Positions 6,381 to 10,623 of a DNA stretch of 10,623 nucleotides are shown here, in pieces. Made by a program: the position numbers and the translations under genes. Positions within the stretch are counted from its first letter, which is position 1. The number at the start of each line of letters is the position of its first letter. Below the pieces are notes generated by a model. That model saw nothing but the letters and a program-made list of their open reading frames with translations. It was not told the origin of the DNA and ran no database searches. The stretch comes from Pueribacillus sp041725775. Lineage in GTDB: Bacteria > Bacillota > Bacilli > Bacillales > UBA6769. The DNA is taken from positions 1 to 10,623 of the forward strand of contig NZ_JBEUEL010000053.1 of assembly GCF_041725775.1 (NCBI RefSeq), given 5' to 3'.

Positions 6381-7589
6381 ATGTTTTATGTTGGTATTGA
6401 TGTCGGTAAACGTCATCACGAAGTTGGAGTGATTGACAATCAAGGACATCCTGTTGGAAAAACTTTACGGTTTGCCAATACAAAGGCAGGTAGTGAAAAG
6501 TTTCTTGAATATATTAATCAACACAAACTTACATCTGATAACTCAGTGATTGGGCTTGAAGCGACAGGCCACTACTGGTTATCTATCTTTTCATTTGTCC
6601 ATAAATTAGGTTTTAAAACGACTGTCTTTAATCCCCTTCAGTCCGATGCGTTGCGTCACTTTTACATTCGTAAAACGAAAACAGATGTTCAAGATGCTTA
6701 TTTAATCGCCCAAGTGATTCGTATTGATTCACCGGATGAAACACCATTTATCGAAGAGGACTTACTACGATTAAGACATCTAGAGCGTTTACGTTACAAT
6801 TTAGTCGAGCAAGCATCCGATATTAAACGGAAAGTCATTTCATTACTTGATCAAGTGTTTCCCGAATATGAACAACTGTTTTCAGATACCTTCGGTAAAT
6901 CCTCTACAGAACTCTTAATGAACTACACATTACCCGAAGAGATTTTAGAAGTTGATACAAAGAAACTGGCTAATCTTCTGAAAAAAGCAAGTAACGGTAG
7001 ATTCGGTGAGTCACGGGCATTAAATAAAGCAAATCAAATCAGAGAAAGTGCACTCAATACTTTTGGCATCACCATCGGTACAGATGTGTTTAAATTACAA
7101 ATTCAGCTGCTTTTGGAACAAATTCAATTGATTGAGAAGCATCTGTCAGAAATTGAACAAATCATGATAGAAATATCTAATCGACAAAAGCACTATTTAA
7201 CGACAATCACTGGTATTAGTGATGTGACGTCATGTGTGATTCTTGGTGAAATTGGTTCTATTAAGCGATTTGAGCGTCCAGAACAACTCGTTGCTTATGC
7301 AGGTTTAGATGCTTCTGTTCATCAATCGGGTGACTTTAATAGCCAGAACACTCGTATATCTAAGCGTGGCTCTCCTTACTTACGACGAGCTATTTGGCAA
7401 GCAGCTTTTGTCGCAAGCAATCATGATCCAGCACTTTCCTTACATTATCAAAGATTACGTAAACGTGGGAAAGCTCATGGCACAGCAGTTGGCGCTGTGG
7501 CAAGAAAGTTAACCCACATTATCTTTGCGATATTACGTGATAATAAACCTTATGAGCCAAGGCCACAACCTGATCCTAGCACAACATAG
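6381..7589 (+). CDS. IS110-family transposase (DEDD serine recombinase)
   Basis: A 402-residue recombinase that, guided by its bridge RNA, excises and inserts the element. The N-terminal RuvC-like domain has YVGIDVGK (Asp7), GLEATGHYW (Glu60) and RKTKTDVQDAYLIA (Asp102, Asp105), the four DEDD acidic residues. A coiled-coil region follows (about 235-275, LLLEQIQLIEKHLSEIEQI). The C-terminal Tnp_IS116/IS110/IS902 domain shows ITGISDVTSCVILGEIG, a helix-hairpin-helix-like stretch, then LVAYAGLDASVHQSG and ISKRGSPYLRRA, with Ser327 as the likely nucleophile. Length is typical. The start is ATG 6381, because AGGTGAT (6367-6373) sits seven bases upstream; in-frame GTG 6369 and ATG 6372 overlap that site. 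No lesion is seen, so it may be functional. Confidence 0.93.
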   Translation: MFYVGIDVGKRHHEVGVIDNQGHPVGKTLRFANTKAGSEKFLEYINQHKLTSDNSVIGLEATGHYWLSIFSFVHKLGFKTTVFNPLQSDALRHFYIRKTKTDVQDAYLIAQVIRIDSPDETPFIEEDLLRLRHLERLRYNLVEQASDIKRKVISLLDQVFPEYEQLFSDTFGKSSTELLMNYTLPEEILEVDTKKLANLLKKASNGRFGESRALNKANQIRESALNTFGITIGTDVFKLQIQLLLEQIQLIEKHLSEIEQIMIEISNRQKHYLTTITGISDVTSCVILGEIGSIKRFERPEQLVAYAGLDASVHQSGDFNSQNTRISKRGSPYLRRAIWQAAFVASNHDPALSLHYQRLRKRGKAHGTAVGAVARKLTHIIFAILRDNKPYEPRPQPDPSTT

Positions 7590-7603
7590 TTATCTTACGC
7601 CTT

Positions 7604-7631
7604 CCATAATTTTTAAAACATGAAATTATGG
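7604..7631 (+). terminator. Hairpin after the IS110 transposase
   Basis: CCATAATTT (7604-7612) and AAATTATGG (7623-7631) form a perfect 9-bp stem with a 10-base loop, 14 bases after the transposase stop. No good T-run follows, so it may be a weak terminator or a structural element of the right end rather than a standard terminator. Confidence 0.4.
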
Positions 7632-7700
7632 CTTATTTGGAGTGTCTAATTTTATATAGCTTACCTAAATCACATTTCTGAAATTAATTTTATTTTTACC

Positions 7701-7706
7701 TTGACT
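7701..7706 (+). promoter_or_regulatory. -35 half of the IS110 circle-junction promoter
   Basis: TTGACT near the right end points outward. In the integrated state there is no -10 at the right spacing in the flank. In the circular form it pairs with TATATT of the left end (6125-6130) across a 17-bp gap. Confidence 0.62.
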
Positions 7707-7772
7707 TTTTATAGCTGGTCTTCTAACATTTTGGTTGCAATACTCTTAACTTTTATTTTGCCATAAACATCG

Positions 7773-8750
7773 ATGAAACATTTGCTGATTTTTTTTATAG
7801 ATTGGGTAGATTTATACAAAAAGAAAATTGCAGAAATTACTAGAAACTCTTATGAGTTAACTCACTCTCTTATAAAAGATTATTTTAAAAACGAAAAAAT
7901 GAGAAAAATAACACCACGTCACTATCAAGCTTTTATAAATGAGGTTGGTAAAACGAGAGGTTTTGAGTCGGTATCCAGAATTCACATACAAATAAGAGCT
8001 TGTGTGAAAATCGCAATTTATGAGGGGTTAATCGAAAGCGATTTCACACATAGTATCGAACTTTACTACACTATACCCAAAAAGAAAGAGAAAGATAAAT
8101 ATTTAAATTATAAAGACAGTAAGAAATTATTGTCTTATGTTATCGATAACCTCGATAAATCAATGACTAATTATCTAATTTTACTCGGTTTGACCTCTGG
8201 ATTGAGATATGGTGAAATGATGGGGTTGACTAGAAATGACTTTGATTTTGATACAGGAGTGATCATAGTAGAAAAAACATGGGGATATCACCAAAGTTCA
8301 GAGAATCCAGCCGGTTTCGGAACCACAAAGAATAAACAATCTGTGAGAAACGTGGCTTTGGATGATAGAACGTTGGAAGTTTTTAAACAATTATTTGAGC
8401 GAGAGGCTGTTCACGAAGATAACGAACACGAATTAGTTTTCTTTAATCCGCAGGCGAAGTATAAAGTTTTTAGCAACTCTTTTACAAATAGGTATTTTAA
8501 AAAAACATTAAGGAAATTAAAAATAAAACCCGAAATATCAATACATGGTTTAAGGCATACTCATGCCAGTATTCTTATCTATAAGAAAGAAGTAACTGTT
8601 AATTATATAAGCGAAAGGTTAGGTCACAGTAATGTAACTGTTACACTAGATAGATATTCTCATGTATTGGAAGAATTAAGGACTGAAGATACGGAAACAA
8701 CAAGACAGATATTTGCCAGCATGTACCAATCTTCTAACACAAATGTGTAG
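7773..8750 (+). CDS. Tyrosine site-specific integrase, N-terminally truncated
   Basis: A 325-codon frame with the core-binding domain (about 10-95) and full catalytic domain of a phage/ICE-type tyrosine recombinase. Arg145 is in TSGLRYGE, a Lys near 186 in GTTKNKQSVR, His258 and Arg261 in HGLRHTH, His285 in RLGHSN, and the Tyr295 nucleophile in LDRYSHV. Relatives carry about 60 more N-terminal residues forming an arm-binding domain. Here that is absent, and the ATG at 7773 has no ribosome-binding site. The junction is also shifted: one frame reads INIDETFADFF into a run of eight T (7789-7796), while FIDWVDLYKKK follows in the other, so seven T would restore the family sequence. It is therefore probably a remnant. 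Its stop codon lies in the first ATGTGTAG repeat. Confidence 0.85.
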   Translation: MKHLLIFFIDWVDLYKKKIAEITRNSYELTHSLIKDYFKNEKMRKITPRHYQAFINEVGKTRGFESVSRIHIQIRACVKIAIYEGLIESDFTHSIELYYTIPKKKEKDKYLNYKDSKKLLSYVIDNLDKSMTNYLILLGLTSGLRYGEMMGLTRNDFDFDTGVIIVEKTWGYHQSSENPAGFGTTKNKQSVRNVALDDRTLEVFKQLFEREAVHEDNEHELVFFNPQAKYKVFSNSFTNRYFKKTLRKLKIKPEISIHGLRHTHASILIYKKEVTVNYISERLGHSNVTVTLDRYSHVLEELRTEDTETTRQIFASMYQSSNTNV

Positions 8751-9123
8751 TGTTTGAAAAAATGTGTAGTATCAAGAACGAAAAGACTGTTATTTTAACA
8801 AGATTATTTAAGGTTATTTGCATCAATTTCCAGCCTATGTGTAGCGTTCACTACACAAAGTGAATGCACTTAAAATCCTTACATATCAAGTGATTGAACT
8901 CTATTGCAGTTTTTCTCTTCAATCAAATGTGTAGTTTAAAAATGTGTGTAGCATTTCAACTACATGTATTACGATAACTTAGATTTAATTTAGATCAATT
9001 CGATATATAAACATAAATTCTTTCTTAATTTCATTAAATTAACGCAAAAATACCCTTGACATAAATTAACAAATGTAGGAAATTTGCGACCGATTTTTTT
9101 AAAAATGTGTAGCGTTTGTGTAG
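8743..9123 (+). repeat. ATGTGTAG repeat cluster beside the integrase
   Basis: ATGTGTAG occurs at 8743-8750, 8762-8769, 8837-8844, 8937-8944 and 9105-9112, with variants ATGTGTGTAG (8952-8961) and TTGTGTAG (9116-9123). Inverted copies CTACAC (8851-8856) and CTACAT (8969-8974) face the third and fifth copies. Overlapping TTCACT/AGTGAA arms lie at 8847-8864. Often GTTT or RTTT follows the repeat. The cluster fills the gene-free stretch between integrase and tRNA operon, where integrative elements keep their attachment DNA. The copies may be arm-type binding sites for the integrase family. No 15-20 bp tRNA-derived core duplication is visible in the window. The rest of 8751-9175 holds nothing else recognisable. 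Confidence 0.6.
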
Positions 9124-9175
9124 TAAGCTATCGAAACTCATCGTATTCTTACGTAATAGGAAAAATATGTTAAAT

Positions 9176-9224
9176 AGACAAAAACACCTACAAACCGTTG
9201 ATACTACAAGGGTTGTAGGTGTTT
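9176..9224 (-). terminator. Terminator of the tRNA operon
   Basis: Read on the minus strand, AAACACCTACAA (complement of 9213-9224) pairs with TTGTAGGTGTTT (complement of 9182-9193). Two further G-C pairs lie inside after one mismatch, and the stem runs into a T5 tract. It is about 50 bases after tRNA-Cys, with a small hairpin ATCGC/GCGAT at 9241-9256 between. Confidence 0.85.
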
Positions 9225-9271
9225 CACAAACTTGTGTTTCATCGCTCAGTTGCGATAAAATACGGTATAAG

Positions 9272-9342
<71 letters not shown>

Positions 9343-9346
9343 GTGT

Positions 9347-9361
9347 CTAAGTTAAACTTAG
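9347..9361. repeat. Palindrome between tRNA-Gly and tRNA-Cys
   Basis: CTAAGTT-A-AACTTAG is a perfect palindrome around a single base, immediately upstream of the tRNA-Cys 5' end. The 85-base spacer here is longer than most in the operon and holds no tRNA. A role in processing or as a DNA site is unknown. Confidence 0.45.
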
Positions 9362-9427
9362 CCGACATTGAAATTTTAAATGATTAAAAGGCAGAAAGCA
9401 ATAGTAAAAATTGGTCTAGCATAATAA

Positions 9428-9502
9428 TGGAGCGGAAGACGGGATTCGAACCCGCGACCCCCACCTTGGCAAGGTGGTATTCTACCACTGAACTACTTCC
9501 GC
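9428..9502 (-). tRNA. tRNA-Gly (GCC)
   Basis: A 75-nt gene with encoded CCA (complement of 9428-9430). The acceptor GCGGAAG pairs with CTTCCGC; the discriminator is U. The anticodon stem CCACC/GGTGG encloses TTGCCAA, anticodon at 9468-9470. The T-loop TTCGAAT is intact. Confidence 0.97.
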
Positions 9503-9519
9503 ACAATAAAAGGTGAAGT

Positions 9520-9594
9520 TGGCTGGGCTAGCTGGATTCGAACCAACGCATCACGGAGTCAAAGTCCGTTGCCTTACCGCTTGGCTATAGCCCA
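9520..9594 (-). tRNA. tRNA-Gln (TTG)
   Basis: A 75-nt gene with encoded CCA. The acceptor TGGGCTA pairs with TAGCCCA; the U1-A72 pair is typical of Gln. The discriminator is G. The anticodon loop CTTTGAC lies between ACGGA and TCCGT (anticodon at 9560-9562). The spacer to tRNA-Gly is 17 bases. Confidence 0.97.
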
Positions 9595-9611
9595 ACACAA
9601 ATTATTATGTA

Positions 9612-9687
9612 TGGGGCGGCTGATGGGATTCGAACCCACGAGTGCCGGAGCCACAATCCGGTGCGTTAACCACTTCGCCACAACCGC
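9612..9687 (-). tRNA. tRNA-His (GTG)
   Basis: A 76-nt gene with encoded CCA. The anticodon loop TTGTGGC has its anticodon at 9652-9654. The discriminator is C, and the base before the 5' end (complement of 9688) is G, giving the G-1:C73 pair that histidyl-tRNA synthetase requires. The mature RNA therefore includes 9688. Confidence 0.97.
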
Positions 9688-9711
9688 CACGAACAGATTA
9701 TGCATAGTTAA

Positions 9712-9785
9712 TGGCAGGGGTAGTAGGAGTCGAACCCACATCGACGGTTTTGGAGACCGTTGTTTTGCCATTAAACTATACCCCT
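9712..9785 (-). tRNA. tRNA-Trp (CCA)
   Basis: A 74-nt gene with encoded CCA. The acceptor AGGGGTA pairs with TACCCCT; the discriminator is G, the identity base for Trp in bacteria. The anticodon loop is CTCCAAA (anticodon at 9751-9753). It is six bases from the 3' end of tRNA-Tyr, the shortest spacer in the operon. Confidence 0.97.
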
Positions 9786-9791
9786 ACATGA

Positions 9792-9873
9792 TGGAGGGGG
9801 ACGGATTCGAACCGCCGAACCCTAAGGGAGCGGATTTACAGTCCGCCGCGTTTAGCCACTTCGCTACCCCTCC
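9792..9873 (-). tRNA. tRNA-Tyr (GTA)
   Basis: A class II tRNA of 82 nt with a long variable arm (CTCCCTTAGGGTTC region). The acceptor GGAGGGG pairs with CCCCTCC; the discriminator is A. The anticodon loop is CTGTAAA (anticodon at 9837-9839). CCA is not encoded: the discriminator is followed by TCA. With tRNA-Cys it is one of two CCA-less genes here. Confidence 0.96.
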
Positions 9874-9880
9874 AAATAAA

Positions 9881-9956
<76 letters not shown>

Positions 9957-9976
9957 ATAGTATAATCCTTTACCAA

Positions 9977-10052
<76 letters not shown>

Positions 10053-10076
10053 TTATTTATAATACTGAGATAAAAA

Positions 10077-10153
10077 TGGCGGTCCCGACGGGATTCGAAC
10101 CCGCGATCTCCTGCGTGACAGGCAGGCGTGGTAGGCCTCTACACTACGGGACC
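10077..10153 (-). tRNA. tRNA-Asp (GTC)
   Basis: A 77-nt gene with encoded CCA. The acceptor GGTCCCG pairs with CGGGACC; the discriminator is G, the Asp identity base. The anticodon loop is CTGTCAC (anticodon at 10117-10119). It is followed by a 24-base spacer to tRNA-Phe. Confidence 0.97.
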
Positions 10154-10224
10154 AATCGGTTACATTATAGTCACTGCTGTTTCATATGAACAAGAAGTTG
10201 TTCGGCATAGAACGTGTAATAATT

Positions 10225-10301
<77 letters not shown>

Positions 10302-10447
10302 GCAATAGAGAATGAATGAATATGAATATGCTCTTTAATTAGTACTTCTAAGATGTGCATCTATCGGGAGACTTCGATGATATGAAAGAAATGCACAATT
10401 ATTATTTTATCATAATTTCTGCCATAATGAAATAATAATTTTTTATA
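10302..10447 (-). other. Long structured spacer between tRNA-Val and tRNA-fMet
   Basis: There are 146 bases without a tRNA, far longer than other spacers. It contains an AT-only inverted repeat with 17-base arms (10397-10413 and 10424-10440, two imperfect positions, 10-base loop). A second structure has TGTGCAT (10354-10360) facing ATGCACA (10391-10397), with an inner ATCG/CGAT. No convincing promoter hexamer pair or anticodon arm is seen. Confidence 0.5.
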
Positions 10448-10523
10448 TGGTGGAGGATGACGGGCTCGAACCGCCGACCCCCTGCTTGTAAGGCAGGTGC
10501 TCTCCCAGCTGAGCTAATCCTCC
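10448..10523 (-). tRNA. tRNA-Val (TAC)
   Basis: A 76-nt gene with encoded CCA. The acceptor GGAGGAT pairs with ATCCTCC; the discriminator is A. The anticodon loop is CTTACAA with a CCTGC/GCAGG stem (anticodon at 10488-10490). Confidence 0.97.
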
Positions 10524-10545
10524 GTAGTTTAAACAATTAAATTTA

Positions 10546-10620
10546 TGGTGACCCGTAGGGGATTCGAACCCCTGTTACCGCCGTGAAAGGGCGGTGTCTT
10601 AACCACTTGACCAACGGGCC
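10546..10620 (-). tRNA. tRNA-Glu (TTC)
   Basis: A 75-nt gene with encoded CCA. The acceptor GGCCCGT pairs with ACGGGTC, including one G-U pair; the discriminator is A. The anticodon loop is CTTTCAC (anticodon at 10585-10587). It is complete, ending three bases before the window edge. The operon's promoter and any further tRNAs (Asn and Ser in B. subtilis) lie beyond. Confidence 0.97.
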
Positions 10621-10623
10621 ATT

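Larger units (their letters stand above)
6123..7721 (+). mobile_element. Complete IS110-family insertion sequence with bridge RNA
   Basis: About 1.6 kb, bounded by a CT core at 6121-6122 and 7720-7721; one core copy belongs to the target. The left end (258 bases before the transposase) carries the bridge RNA, and the right end (about 130 bases) carries half of a promoter. The long 5' leader places it in the IS110 group rather than IS1111. Four observations support the ends: the shared CT core; the disrupted transposase frame that rejoins across it; the promoter formed when the ends are joined; and leader segments matching left flank, right flank and both element ends. As usual for this family there are no long terminal inverted repeats. 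Confidence 0.8.

Noticed and set aside
6189..6449. A minus-strand open frame of 86 codons
   Set aside because: It lies opposite the bridge RNA and transposase start, has no ribosome-binding site and shows no recognisable domain.
8743..9123. The ATGTGTAG cluster as a CRISPR array
   Set aside because: The repeats are only about 8 bases, spacing is irregular (11-160 bases), some copies are inverted and there are no cas genes.

Overview
The window reads as chromosomal DNA of a low-GC Gram-positive bacterium of the order Bacillales. The evidence is AT-rich sequence, strong Shine-Dalgarno sites of the AGGTGAT / AAGGTGG kind, and a twelve-tRNA cluster in the order Glu-Val-fMet-Asp-Phe-Thr-Tyr-Trp-His-Gln-Gly-Cys, which I recall as the core of the rrn-linked trnD cluster of Bacillus subtilis. 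The genus cannot be fixed from the window.

Layout. 338-1951 (+) is a 14-helix major-facilitator drug/solute exporter. 1952-3190 is an insertion-sequence graveyard with fragments of two different transposases, both on the minus strand. 3210-4172 (+) is trhO, a rhodanese-type tRNA uridine-34 hydroxylase, with its own promoter and terminator. 4374-5810 (-) is a CPBP (CAAX/Abi type) membrane protease whose 5' end looks damaged. 5940-6122 is the 5' end of another insertion sequence, interrupted by a complete IS110-family element (about 6123-7721). 7773-8750 (+) is a tyrosine integrase missing its N-terminal arm-binding domain. It is followed by about 380 bp studded with ATGTGTAG repeats, then by the tRNA operon (9272-10620, minus strand) and its terminator.

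The most informative part is the IS110 element. Its ends can be placed from the sequence: a CT core at 6121-6122 and at 7720-7721. Joining the two ends, as in the excised circle, creates TTGACT-17 bp-TATATT, a good promoter pointing into a structured leader. That leader can be read as a bridge RNA: a 5' hairpin, a target-binding stem-loop whose guide repeats the actual left flank (ATGCAACCT), and a donor-binding stem-loop whose guides match the two element ends. Removing the element rejoins an open frame in the interrupted transposase. The transposase (402 aa) keeps its DEDD residues and serine motif, so the element looks intact.

Taken together, the window is a stable housekeeping backbone (trhO and tRNAs, both serving tRNA function) with an integration hotspot beside the tRNA operon. 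That hotspot has collected an integrative element, now reduced to a truncated integrase and repeats, and several insertion sequences, of which only the IS110 element appears whole.
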